Origin: Mesaphorura yosii
Taxonomy: Eukaryota; Arthropoda; Collembola; Poduromorpha; Tullbergiidae
Reading direction: 5' to 3'
NCBI GenBank assembly: GCA_009869945.1
Contig: WIXG01000117.1
Location: 140,275 to 204,274 of the forward strand
DNA: 64,000 nucleotides
The stretch's first letter is position 1; every line of letters starts with the position of its first letter. The translations under genes were made by a program, and so were the position numbers. Below are positions 12,358 through 23,848 of this stretch, one piece after another. Under the pieces are notes generated by a model. It saw only the letters and a program-made list of their open reading frames with translations, had not been told where the DNA came from and did no database searches.

Positions 12358-13312
12358 TTAAGCAATCAATTGATTAAACAACGGATTCATTGTGTCGGCC
12401 CACTTCTGATAACCTTCAGTGGTTAAATGAAGACCATCATTGAAGTATGTCGTTGGCACAACTGAAATTAGAAACGCAAATGAATGTGGTGCAATTCCCA
12501 ACTAATAATGCAGTAATATTAATACTTACCTCCCCAGGATTCGGAGAAGGTTCCAAACATGTCCAAGTAGAACACTGTCGATCCATTGTGGAGGGTGCGA
12601 AGGATGTTGTTGATTTCGATAATTTGTTCATACTGCCATTCACCGTTGCGTGGCAAGACAGCGAGTAGAAGAACCTTTGTATTCGGAAGCATTTGTCTCA
12701 GGGTTGAGACAATGGTTGCGACTCCACCGGCAATTTCAGCGTTTGGGTTAGCACCTTAACACAGAGAGAGCGCAGTGATTAGCCTAACTAGTTCCAGACA
12801 ACAGGCTTCCACACGAGATACCGAGGTTGTTAGTTCCAATCTTCAAGACGACGAGTTTTGGATTCAGTCCATTGATTTCACCGTTTAGAATTCGCCAGAG
12901 TACGTGTTCTGTTCTGTCTCCACCGATTCCGTAATTCGCAACCCCTAAGCGACCCAACGCAAACTACGTGTTAAACTGTGGAATGAACCATCACAAGCAA
13001 TTACACAAGTACCAAGTACGCCTACCTAGTGGCTGATAGTATTGATTGAACACCGGTGCGCCACTTCCAGCCCATCCTTCTGTGATGCTGTCTCCCAAGA
13101 AAACGATCGGAATGTTCGGGTTGTTTGCAGTGTTGGCGTTGTACTGGTTGTGCCTCTCCACCCACCAGTCGTCAGGGCGTGGCTCCGGGTCACTTGGTCC
13201 AGCTAAATACGGAAGAGACAGATGGAAATCCGCGAGCTCAGGCAATAGACCAGCTGAGCTTACCGTTTCCTGAAGCGACAAGCGCGACGAGGACAACGAC
13301 CAACTTCAACAT
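12358..13312 (-). CDS. Secreted SGNH/GDSL esterase, PAF-acetylhydrolase-beta-like (copy 1)
   Basis: Five exons (13312-13264, 13202-13026, 12944-12822, 12754-12530, 12461-12358), all phase-1 introns, give 225 aa. A 16-residue signal peptide is followed by [10 protein letters not shown] and the SGNH blocks: [10 protein letters not shown] (nucleophile Ser), a conserved Gly (YGIGGD), IGTNNL (Asn) and the catalytic Asp-His pair in NDGLHL near the C-terminus. This matches the alpha subunits of platelet-activating-factor acetylhydrolase 1B, but with a secretion signal, so the substrate is unknown. The family is hydrolytic on short acyl or acetyl esters. It is in tandem with copy 2 and shares a nearly identical exon around the PRPDDWW motif, so the pair is a recent duplication. 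Confidence 0.9.
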
Positions 13313-14086
13313 TTTGCTAATGAGAACGAATTGTTTAATTCTCAACCCTACTGAAGGGAATTCTCACAACGTTTATATATCTTTCTAAAATCTAGAAAAA
13401 TCTCACCGCTTTCATCTGGAAGCAGGAATTCAGGAGAGCGTTGCTTCACTATTATTTCTCAATTGACCTTGCGCTTATCTGCTTTTTGCCCAGCAGATGT
13501 GAGCCTCATACGCCAGTTTAAGTGTCACAGTCATGTCGAGGTTCTGAACTTCAAAATGCCACAGAATTGATTAATGATCAGCATGACATTACTTAATCTG
13601 CCACACTTGAATACCAGCGTTTACAAAAATCAAGTCTCAAGGTGCGGATACTCAAGTGATTGAGTGGTTGCTATTGTTGGCGTTGTTCTCATTGGCCAAC
13701 AGAATATCTGTAGAACTGTGTTCCAAGTGCAGATGTCAGATCAGCCACAAACAGGTTTTGACAAACAAACAGGATCACGTTTTGAAAGTAGGAAAATTTT
13801 GACCTTGCCAAGTCTTGGCACGAGTTGTCCATTTACATTTTATTCTTTTTAGCTCATTCGTTTGTCCAGCAACGATCTTACTTTTCACGTGGTGACTTGA
13901 TGAAGAATACTCGACACATATGCGCCTTTGCGCACAAAATTTCAGTGGAAATATAAATCAGCACTCACTAATAAAGCCATAATACGTGTTTTTAGCAACT
14001 TGCTCATACGCTTTTGATTATGATCGTGAATGAACGATGACCTGGAATAATTCTCAAGCGAGATTTTTATTTTACTTGAGTTGGAT
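13313..14086. other. Spacer between tandem GDSL genes
   Basis: Upstream region of GDSL copy 1 and 3' region of copy 2. No gene, RNA or repeat recognised apart from the poly(A) signal listed separately. Confidence 0.55.
14066..14071 (-). terminator. Poly(A) signal for second GDSL esterase
   Basis: AATAAA on the minus strand, within 25 bases beyond the stop at 14087. Confidence 0.55.
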
Positions 14087-14919
14087 CTATGCAATTAGTC
14101 TATTAAGTATTGGATTCATTACTTCTGCCCATTTTCTGTATCCAGTATCCCACAAATGCAAGCCGTCGTAAAACATTGAGCTGTTGACAGTTCCCCACGA
14201 TTCGACAAAGCTACCAAACATGTCGAAGAAGAATACGATGGCGCCGTCGTGCAGGACAGAAATGTAGCGATTAATCTCAACAATTCTCTCAAAATTCTGC
14301 ACTCCGTTTCGTGGGAGGATGCCAAGCAGCAGCACTTTGGTTGTAGGGTACTTTTGACGAATTGTCGAAACGATGGTGGTGATACCTGCGGCGATTGCGA
14401 TGTTATCTGCATTTTCCAAGCTGTTTGTGCCGATTTTGAGGACAACAAGTTTCGGGGAAAGTCCAATCATTTCATCGTTCACGATTCGCCAGAGGACGTT
14501 CTCACATTTGTCCCCGCTGATTCCGTAGTTTGCCACGCCCAATGGTTCATAGAATTGCTCGAAAGACTCTCGACCATCGTAACCCCATCCTTCTGTGATA
14601 CTGGAAATTGCAAAATTTTGAACATTATTGTATTTTTATTCTGGGCGCAAACTGACAAGATGTGAGGCTCACCTGTCGCCGTAGAACACGATTGGAATCG
14701 AAGGGTTGGAGAGAGAATTTGTCTTGTACTGGATGTGTCTTTCTCCCCACCAGTCGTCAGGGCGTGGCTCTGGGTCACTTGGCCCGGCTAAAGTCACGAA
14801 AAATAATAAACTCAAGACTTGTCTTGTAAATTGTTTGAAGGCATTTCACGATTGCATGTTATCTTACCGTTTGTGTTCAGGCAAAGGCCTAACGCCACAA
14901 GTACTACTACAGAACGCAT
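14087..14919 (-). CDS. Secreted SGNH/GDSL esterase (copy 2)
   Basis: Three exons (14919-14868, 14787-14673, 14600-14087) give about 226 aa. Signal peptide, PEPRPDDWW, then the nucleophile block YGDSITEGW, which is interrupted by an intron between the Asp and Ser codons. YGISGD, IGTNSL and YDGLHL supply the remaining blocks. Block III reads GTNS rather than the GTNN of the other copies; the catalytic Asn is kept. Three introns present in copy 1 are missing here and one differs in position, so intron loss followed duplication. Likely extracellular; substrate unknown. Confidence 0.9.
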
Positions 14920-15456
14920 TCTCCAAGGGTAACAGTTGCAATCCAAAACCCAGAAGATCCCTGACTATGTTCTTATAAACCGTAATAGTATGAAATGTGC
15001 ACCAGTGCTGAAATTGACGAGCAACAAATTCAAGTGTTTACTGTTTCACGGCTAACAAGTCTAGCCTTAAAGTGTCATTTTCAAGAAGTATTTCAGTGAT
15101 AAGCGTGACATCGGGCCATTATTCATTGGGATTTGACTGGACTCATGTAGCGGGCAATTGTTGAGTTAATCCTCATCACGTTAGATGTTGGGCTGGCGCA
15201 TTCGTGGATAAAGGATATTACAGTCACAGCTGCTCTTTCATTGCTACCTATGAAACCTTCAGAAACAGGTGAGTCGAGAGAAAAGTCCAAAGCCCAACTG
15301 GACAGCTGACGTCAACGCAGATGGAACAAAATTAAATGGAATCTATAAGAACTCGTCTTCTTGCTCAAAAAACAAGAACAAATGACTCCGTGAAATATAT
15401 CAATGCAAAGCAATTACGAGCGATTAATGATACTTTTATTTTTCCCTTGTCGTTTG
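14920..15456. other. Intergenic spacer
   Basis: Upstream region of GDSL copy 2 and 3' region of the first receptor gene. No supported coding signal. Confidence 0.55.
15435..15440 (-). terminator. Poly(A) signal for receptor 1
   Basis: AATAAA on the minus strand, about 17 bases beyond the stop at 15457. Confidence 0.55.
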
Positions 15457-16831
15457 TTAGAAAATTAGCAACATTCTCATCGTGTAGTACAAGATGAATG
15501 ATAGCAAACGAAACACGGTAAATTTCCTCATGAAGTAAAACGTTCCAAATTGTGCCCGTAAAGGTTTGCAACCTGTCCAATACTTGACCCGTTCCTTAGG
15601 AGTATCAAAAATAGATCCGGGTCCAAGGCCAGTTCCACTTGTCGCAATGCGTCGCGCGTTCATGGTGGCAACGGCGATGAATGTCACTGAGCCGTGATTC
15701 AAGTCGGCGAATAAGGAAAATAGGGAATTGATGATGGTCAGGGAACTGAACGCCCGGAGTGGAAACATTACAAAGTAAAGAGGCGGAAATGAGTCGAAGA
15801 AACGAATTGTCATGAACAACGGTATGATGCTGATGATTAGAAGAGTACTCTGCAGGACAGGAAGGAGCACGCCGGAGAAGCATTTGTTGAACTCTACGCT
15901 GAGAACTTGCAGTTGGCGATACAGCATGAGCTCTTTGTGGTCAACCTGATCCTCGCCCGATTCGTCCAGCTTTCTCCGAATCCTGTAGTGGTTGAAATTC
16001 ACTGGTTAGGGTTAATCTGCACTTTCTCGACATTAGATCATGTGATTTTTTACCTAACAAGGTCACGTAGCGCGGATTTACCACTGTATCCATAAAGGCA
16101 CAGTACGGCAAGTACGAACATGGCGAAATTCCAGTAAATAAGAGTGTCCATTGATACAATAATTCCAAGGGGAACCTTCGCCAAACTCACCGGCACATAC
16201 TTGACTAGTGAATAGTACAGAATGCTTGCGTTTGGATTTTTCAGGACCCCAATAACTGTCAGAATTATTTGTGCAAAGGAGACGCACACGAAAATCGTCA
16301 GCAATTTCTCAGGCTTCGGGCGACCGCGCGACGAAGAATCCAAATACTGTTTAGACTTGATGTACTCTGTTCAAAAATTGACTACTAGGATGTGTCTACG
16401 CAGGTTGTACTTACGCGAACATACTTACTTTGTAAATTGGCCTGCACTTCGAAGATGTGGTTGACCAGATTTTGAATTTCATGTCTCTTCACCATTGTAT
16501 TCAAACAAATTGTCCCGAGAAGAAAATACCGGACAATATTTATTACGCGAGCAAAGTCTTGTGGGGTCGCTTTGCTCTGACCATCTTTTTTCCCATTTAC
16601 GAAGAAATATTTTGAAATGGTTCTTACAAGTTCGAAAGCACAATGCAGCAACAAACAGCAGCTTGAAAGCACGCTCCAGTTCAGCTTCAGCTTAATTTTT
16701 AATGGGAAATCAAAGTTGCGAATTAGACTCAGTCGAAGTGTTGTAGAGTGCCACGAGAATGGAACCGACTTGAAGAAGACCGTGAAGCGGAAAATGAAGT
16801 TTATGACGGCGAAAGAGCTTTTGTTGTACAT
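15457..16831 (-). CDS. Seven-helix chemoreceptor-like protein 1
   Basis: Three exons (16831-16429, 16366-16054, 15982-15457) give 413 aa from the ATG at 16831. The sequence is strongly hydrophobic with about seven membrane segments, few charged loops and a C-terminus of the form LRAQFGTFYFMRKF then a last helix ending LLIF. That ending and the size match the large gustatory-receptor-like family of springtails, which is thought to act as ligand-gated cation channels in sensory cells (family knowledge). The same frame stays open upstream to a CAG acceptor near 16917, so a further N-terminal exon is possible. It shares VPFSW and intron phases with the neighbouring receptor. Confidence 0.72.
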
Positions 16832-17607
16832 TTCCGGTTGACGAGAGTTGATCAGGCGAATGTCAAAGCAGGAACTGACCGTGTGGCCGACGCAAGGTAA
16901 AACTTCATAGTTGCTGAAAAAGAGTTACTCTTTTGTTTTGGTATCATTCATCTGTATTGCCTATATATCTTACGCAACTCGTGTTTGCCGTGTTAAGTCG
17001 AACATGCACACGGTATTTATTTTTAATGAAGAAAATAGCTGAGGTAGATTACCAATGACGATCCACTCTCATGTCATAGCTGTCAGTCTCTGAAACAAGA
17101 CATTTGGTGCACAACATGTGCAATTGATTTTACTGGACTGTAAATTGGTAAACGGTTTAGGTGATGCGCAACTTCTAGTTCGCAAACTTACTAGACGCAA
17201 GCTTTTACTTTCACCGATTTGTAATATCGCTGATGAAAGTAAGGCACGCAATACACAAATTCGACGAGACATCGAATGTCATGGGTTCCATGTTTGAATT
17301 GAAGAAAGCAAAATGATTTTTAATTTTAATATTTTTATTCTGTTTCGTTTTGTTCAGGAGTTGTTATCTCAAGTGTCTGCCCCCGGCCATACTACTTATG
17401 GCAGGAAGGTTTTGCGATTTTCCTATTTCCCATACCCAATCGACACCGGTATAAAGCATGTCCGGGAAATCGTTGCACAATTTTCCTTCACAAAGGAAAG
17501 CATGATGCATGAAAATAAATATCTCTTCACTTTGTTCATTCGAATGCTGAGAATCTCAGCTTTCTTTTAGTGTATATATTGTTTCTGTGTTGTGGAACCG
17601 TAAAAAA

Positions 17608-17751
17608 ATGTCGCGTGCCGAACATCAAGCACTTGCTAATCGCATGGTACATTTCTACGTAAACTGCACTGATAAGAGCAAGAAAGAGACTGTTCATCAC
17701 TTCATTGCAGAAGAAACCCCCAAAAGCACCATCTACCACATCCTAGAGTAG
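17608..17751 (+). mobile_element. Transposase helix-turn-helix remnant
   Basis: A 47-codon ATG-to-stop frame reads like the N-terminal HTH of Tc1/mariner-type transposases: a long first helix, SKKETVHHF, then PKSTIYHIL, and stops at once. No DDE catalytic domain follows and no terminal inverted repeats are visible, so it is at most a truncated relic or a domesticated fragment. It sits between the two receptor genes. Confidence 0.5.
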
Positions 17752-18329
17752 GACTTGGGCTTTATGTTCTGTTAATGTAAACTTGTGAAAGTTATTAAAA
17801 TAAGAAAAAAGTGCAACGATTTCCCGAACATGCTTTAGTACCTGGATTGAATTCTTTCTTTTTAGGTGAGTTTGAAGGTCGAAATAAGTTGTGATTTGAC
17901 TTTGTTCTTGAAAACAAATGTCAAACTACTTTTGCGAGCAAACCATTAAAATTGCAAAGCGGGAAATCATAACATAATTGTGGAGTAATAAATTCTGCCC
18001 TGTAATGAAAAATAAATTGCAGCGCATGTATTTAAAAAAGTAAGCCTTGTCCTTGTTCTACCTACTCTACGCTCTTGCTTTCTTTTAATACTTATCCTGA
18101 CCAATCACGCAACCTTGAATTTGAAATGCGAACTTGCGAAAAGCATTTGTAGGTCAAATTATGTAAATTATGAATGGCGACTCTTTCAGTTAATGTGGCG
18201 CAACTGGCTAAATATGACTCAACGCATTAGTCCAAGACCGCTAGCTCGAGTTTGTCGTAGTAAGGCGTGGCCAACGAGTGCGAACGTTCGTTGGGCTAAA
18301 AGGTAGCTTGGTAATTTTGACACAACAGC

Positions 18330-18335
18330 TTTATT
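18330..18335 (-). terminator. Poly(A) signal for receptor 2
   Basis: AATAAA on the minus strand, 12 bases beyond the stop at 18347. Confidence 0.5.
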
Positions 18336-18346
18336 GTGTGGGCTGG

Positions 18347-19729
18347 CTAAAATATTAATAGAGCTTTCCCAGTTAAATAAAACACGAATCCCATCGTGCG
18401 GTACGCGAGGTACTTTTTCATATACGTTATAACTGAAAATTGAACACGGAGCGGATAAAATGACTCATACAAAATTCTGTTAAACCGATGGTTGACTCTA
18501 TTGACCTTCATACTCATATCGAGCTGAAGATCTTCCGGCATGGGCTTCCATGAGCAACGGTAGGCAAGCGATATGTAATTCACATTGCCCATCATCGGAA
18601 AGTACGTGAGAGTAATGGCCCCCCCCAAAAACACTCGAATAAAGGTTGTTACAAACACTCCGGTAAGCAGTTGGTGATGCAGGCGAATGAGAGTACACAA
18701 TGGAATCACACCCAGCGCAATGATGATTGAGTAACTGGCCGGAAGAAGAACGGGCGAATAAAGTTCGTTGAATTCTTGATTCAGAATCTGAAGACAGCGG
18801 TAAATTCTACAGCTGAGTCCGTGCGTGCGTAGCACTTTGAGTGTGTCCCCGCTGCGATTCCTTAAACTACGAGATAAAACATAAACCCCAGCATCAGAAG
18901 TTATTATTCCCAGTACTAACTTCGCATTTACATCGAGCTTACTTGATTTCGTTCAAGCATCGTATCGTCGCGTACCCGTACGCGAGAACAATGAACTGAC
19001 CAAAGAACGCGGTGTACCAGTAAGAAGTCTCCTCCAGAAGCATTATGAAACCGAAAGGAATTTTAACGCAGAGCCCATGAAGATGGTGATTGTATCTGTC
19101 CATGCCGAGTAAATAGTAGTAGTACGACTTCCGGTTTGGGTTCCTAAGAAATATGATGAAGTATATCAGCGCCTGGAGATAGCCGGCGACCAGGAGGCAC
19201 TTCATGCACGTGCTACAAACATCTGATTTCATTTTGATACCAGGTTGGAAATATCGTTCTGCAATTCAACGAAAGAGTATAGAAGCGATGGAATGATGAC
19301 TTAATCACAGAAGGTTTTACCTCGCATTGAACGAACAAATCCGATTAAGTGATTGGCAAAATTTCGTGCTTCATCTCTCCTGAAGTAAAACGTGCACAGA
19401 CCGGAGTACATAACCGAGACGCGAATGATTGCGAATCCGTTCTCCACGAGAATGGCTAGATCGGTTTGATGGGCTTTGAACTTAAAGAAAGACTCGAAGA
19501 ACTGAATGATTGTGAAGAGGAGGCGGCAGGTCATATTTAGGACGAAAAACAGCGTTATGTACCGCGTCCAGTCGAGAACTGGTTCAAGGCGAAAGGTGAC
19601 GCGATTCCAAGAGAAGGGGACAATTTTGAGGTAGCATGTCAAGCCAAATGCGAAGTCAATCAGTCTCAAACTCACGTCCGTCAACATTTGGCAAGACTTC
19701 TGGACACCAGTTCGGGAAATGAACGACAA
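18347..19729 (-). CDS. Seven-helix chemoreceptor-like protein 2
   Basis: Three exons are clear (about 19729-19321, 19258-18943, 18866-18347), with intron phases 1 and 2 identical to receptor 1. Shared landmarks are VPFSW near the N-terminus, EFNELYSPVLLP in the middle and PLRVQFSVITYMKKY before the last helix ending LLIF. About seven hydrophobic helices. No in-frame ATG exists at the 5' edge: the frame runs back to a TTTAG acceptor near 19775, so the start lies on an unseen upstream exon. Sequence identity with receptor 1 is low, so the duplication is old or the family evolves fast. Function in chemosensation is inferred only from family resemblance. Confidence 0.7.
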
Positions 19730-19775
19730 GTATCCATTGACGACGTTGATGGACTGAATCAGTCTAAATAATACC

Positions 19776-20695
19776 TTTCAAATAAAGGGAATGGGATTCT
19801 AAATGAGAGGTTTGTCTCCGCAAAATGCCTTCTAATGAATTCGCCAAGAAATTGAAGGATTTGGGGTACATAATTTGAAAGCACGGGTTTGGTATGTAAA
19901 AGTTGTGTATAATTAGTGTCCTATTCAGTAAGAACACGTACATTTCCTAAGGTGTAACACGTACTGCTAAAAATTTCATTAACACGCTATGACACAATAC
20001 ACACCACGAACCATGAAAAGTCAGACGTGAGACCGAATTTATTGCATGTCTATCCATCCATTGTCTTTGTCAGTGTCTGTATTTGCTTATTATAAAATCC
20101 AATTTATTGTGCACTTCCAGGGCAAATATGTACTCTGCCCTTTGAGAAAATGTGCTTTAACTCAGCTACGAGCTACCAATTTTAGAACAGTAAAATCGAT
20201 AGATTGTTTTAAAATTTAGGGAGAATTTAGAAAGAATGCTTTCGGCAGTATCTCTCAATTGAGTTCAAGGCTCTGCTATATCGGGAATTGATAAATATCA
20301 AGTTAGACTCTACTGATGAGTGGTAACAGTGTGACTCGTTAGAAAGCTATCCCTTGCCAATAAGAAAAGTTCCTGTCTATGATTTATTAGGCTTAAGTGT
20401 TTTGCTCCGCCGCTCTCGTTTAGTCATTCAATTCCAAGTCCGCATAGTTTCTCAAAATATAGACTGATGCACTTAACTCGTTCTTTCTTTCGAGTACGGC
20501 GTCTTGATGAGATTTGGGGCCTGATTCTTTATTGAGTATTGGCACAGAGCTATATATAATTTATTTGTGCAATTTCGTTCTAACTGAGCATGCATACTAT
20601 GGAAAAGTGACAGTTTATTCAATAGCTTTAAATTGAGCATCACATTGCATACGTGAGAGTTAATTTTACATTACGACTGTCGCAATTGGAGTGCG
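19776..20695. other. Intergenic region
   Basis: AT-rich, no supported gene. It may contain the missing first exon of receptor 2 (minus strand). A minus-strand AATAAA at about 20614-20619 probably serves carboxylesterase 1. Confidence 0.5.
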
Positions 20696-23217
20696 TCAGA
20701 GCCACGGAATTGAATCAGAGAGCCCCAAAGATTCCCAAAACTTGAACTCTGGCACATCTGGTTCCGGAACCATTTGAACATGTTGGTTTATTTCGAGCAT
20801 TCGAATGTGCCTTGGGTCCGTAATTGGTTCCCAAATGTTGTACTCAACGCCCTCCTCGTTTGTGTACACTGGCACTCTGAATTTTAAACGAAAGGCGAAA
20901 TTAGACACAAGATCCATTACCGCCATTTTACACCGTAGGCCTGTAGCAATTTACCTTCTCTTTGCAAAATTGGCGAATAAATTGCAAATCAGTTTGACTA
21001 TCACGTATTCGGAATCGGTTGTCTTGTACCCAGGTGCGTGTCGTGACATATTAAAAATAGCGTTGAGGTCGTCCGCGTGCACCGCGCCGTCTGAGAGACA
21101 TAATTGGTTAGCAATTTAGATGGACAAAATGCTATTTCAAAGCTTACCATCTTCGTCCATCAAGCGAAACAAGCCGGATACCGAATTACGTCCTTTGAAG
21201 GAATACAAGTACGCGTATGTTGGGGCAAACTGCGAATGTGCTTGCAATGATTTATGAAGTCCGTAACCAAATTCTCGGTGTGTTGACATCTGTCCAATAA
21301 GCAAACCAGTACATCATTCTACTGATTTTGGGTAAAGTTATAAGCAAACCTTGACACTTACATCGCCGAATATGGCATAATCCTTCAAATCTTTGAATCC
21401 TCTCTTCCCGAAGTAGAAGTCGAAGATTTTCGCTGTGATTTCAGACAAATTCGTAGCCGCGTACTTATATTGGAGCAAAGTGGGTGCGAACTGGCGGTAT
21501 GCCTTGGCTAATCGAAACTCTTGTCGAAATGCCTTGAGCACTGCATAGAATCAAAATATCCAAATCATGCAACGGTCAACTTTAAATTGAGGCCTTTCCA
21601 TCTCGGTGAAAGTTATACTTTGGTACCCAAAACTTCCTTCGTGAGACGTCCGTGTTGAAATCCACGGCACTCGTGCAATTTTACCGGTCCGATACACTTC
21701 ATCTGGCGTTGCTGTCAAGAACGCGTTTGGGCCTTCGTCTTCAATCACAGCTCCCAAACGAATGAGCCGAATGGGTGCAGGTGATGGTTCCTTAAATGAA
21801 TACGCCCACAGTATTGAAAGTTCCGAATTAGAATTCAAGTTAATCTTACATATAAGAGTGGCAGCTGGCCGGCGAGGACATACTGATTCACTTTGCGCAA
21901 ACACGCGATAAACTGGTCGCTGGGCTTGACCGGGCAGTTTGTCAACTGGCTCAATTTCTTGTTCATATCCCCAGTCATATCTTTTGTCATTATGGTTCCT
22001 GGATTGAATGCAGTACCACTCAGTGATATTGCACCAGTGAAGTAGTTTCTGGACAGATTTGACATCATGTGGAAATGAACGCTGGTTGCTCCGCTTGACA
22101 GTCCGATTATTGTGATTAGCGATGCGTCGCCTCCGAATTGCTTGATGCTGAATGATCATGTGTGGATCAGATAGGTACAGGGAAAACTTGTACCAAGCCA
22201 AGGAACTTACTTTTCGTGAACCCATTCCAGACCCAATGCTTGATCTTTAAACCCGAGATTTCCAGGTAGGACGTTGTCGTGTGTTGACAGAAATCCTACA
22301 CACAACCATATTTTCGCATTCGTGGAACTTCTTGTGAGTAAGCGTTTTAGTGCTTTACCAAAGATTCCTAACCGGTAGTTGAGTGTCACGAGAAGGACGT
22401 CTTCATCTAGCAAATAGGCTGGACCATAGTGCCCCGCTTCAGAGAAGAAATGTGCACCTGAGGGTGAAAGCAGACGCAGTTGCTGATTTACCATTATTCT
22501 GTAGCCAGTTATGATTCAATCACTTACCTCCATGTATGTAAACCATGACTGGCAGAAGTTCTAAATCCGTTACATTGTTGAGCTGCGAAATCTATTCTGA
22601 TCGTAAATCAAGAATTAACTTAGTATGACACCATAATTGACTGCAAGAACATTCCATTACATTTAGCTGTGGTGTATAAATATTCATGGAAAGGCAGTCC
22701 TCACTCCCACTTGCTAGGCTAGACATCGGATTGCATTGAATGCACCTTGGTCCGGGCTTCTTAGTGTCAAGAACACCAGTCCATGGGCGCTTTGGAATCG
22801 GCAACTGAACAGAATATCAGTTAACATATGGTCAATGAACCAGGTAACTCAGGATTCAAATCAAACTAAGTGAAGCTTAGCTTTAGTCCTCACCTGGAAT
22901 CGCTTCGCTCCTCCAGTACTTTCTAAAAGTTTCAAAGTTTCAAATATTCCAATTGCAATTCTAACCGGTGACAGAAGAAAACCAACGACACTCGCCTTAC
23001 CTGCATACGGCACGCCCTCGAATGCATAAATTGGCCTTCCTTTGATTGTGTACATCGTATAACCTTCCACGACCCCATTGTCCGTACGCACTTGAGGATA
23101 CTCAATGCTTGGAGTCTGCAGGTCTCGTCGCAGACGCAGTGGATCACTTGGAAATTCATGGTAATATTCACAATTGGAAATGGCACACAATAAGTTGAAG
23201 AAGAACGTAAGTAACAT
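20696..23217 (-). CDS. Carboxylesterase/cholinesterase-family enzyme 1
   Basis: Twelve exons (23217-23001, 22922-22894, 22804-22661, 22582-22528, 22457-22359, 22295-22211, 22147-21850, 21790-21619, 21540-21362, 21289-21148, 21090-20955, 20876-20696) give 578 aa with a signal peptide. Alpha/beta-hydrolase landmarks: YAFEGVPYA, the first disulphide region, SEDCLSMNIYTP, the oxyanion HGG, NYRLGIFGFLS, and the nucleophile elbow GLSSG (Ser about 227). The catalytic acid is in SHEG (Glu about 360) and His in AVHADDL (about 478). The complete triad predicts an active secreted B-type carboxylesterase. Substrate is unknown; juvenile-hormone, pheromone, xenobiotic and digestive roles all occur in arthropod relatives. 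The 29-base second exon is shared with the neighbour. Confidence 0.92.
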
Positions 23218-23848
23218 TGTTAAAATGTTGACAAGCGTCCTGCACTTTGTCACGGTACTGAATTGGAGCAGTCCTGTGATCGTTTTACAGGTTGATGGTC
23301 TACAACGAAGTCTCACCGCTTCATTTCATGAAAGTGCTTTGTTTCATTGTGTGACGGTCATGGGATTGAACGATCGTAATGGATTTGATTAGGAAGCGAG
23401 TAATTTTTATTTATGACCTTCCGCAGGCTTTCTGTTTGCTTTACACAAGTTGCGCAATCCGATATTAGCACTCAAATGCAATTAACGCCCAATCCAAACG
23501 GACAATTTTTCAAAGTTTCAATTAATGAGACAGACTAAGGATTGCTGCATAACATTGCTTCAGAATCACATTGCTGAAAAACCAATTGCTTTTGCTACGC
23601 GCGGAATCGCTGAAATAAGGAATAACTCGATGATAATGGCACTTTATGGTCAAGGAGTCTCGTTGAGAATTGCGAAAGACAAAGATAAACAGTTTATTCC
23701 GACGATAATTCCCACAAAACCTCTTGCGCACGCAAAGGCTGCACGCGGAAAATTGACAAACTGATTCATACACAAATGTCACGTCACAATGAACGAAGGG
23801 TGAGAGTGAGAAATTCCACACGCAATAAGTTCGCCCATGCTCACGTGA
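23218..23848. other. Spacer between carboxylesterase genes
   Basis: Upstream region of enzyme 1 and 3' region of enzyme 2. The plus-strand frame at 23525-23764 has no motif or splice support. Minus-strand AATAAA near 23693-23698. Confidence 0.5.
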
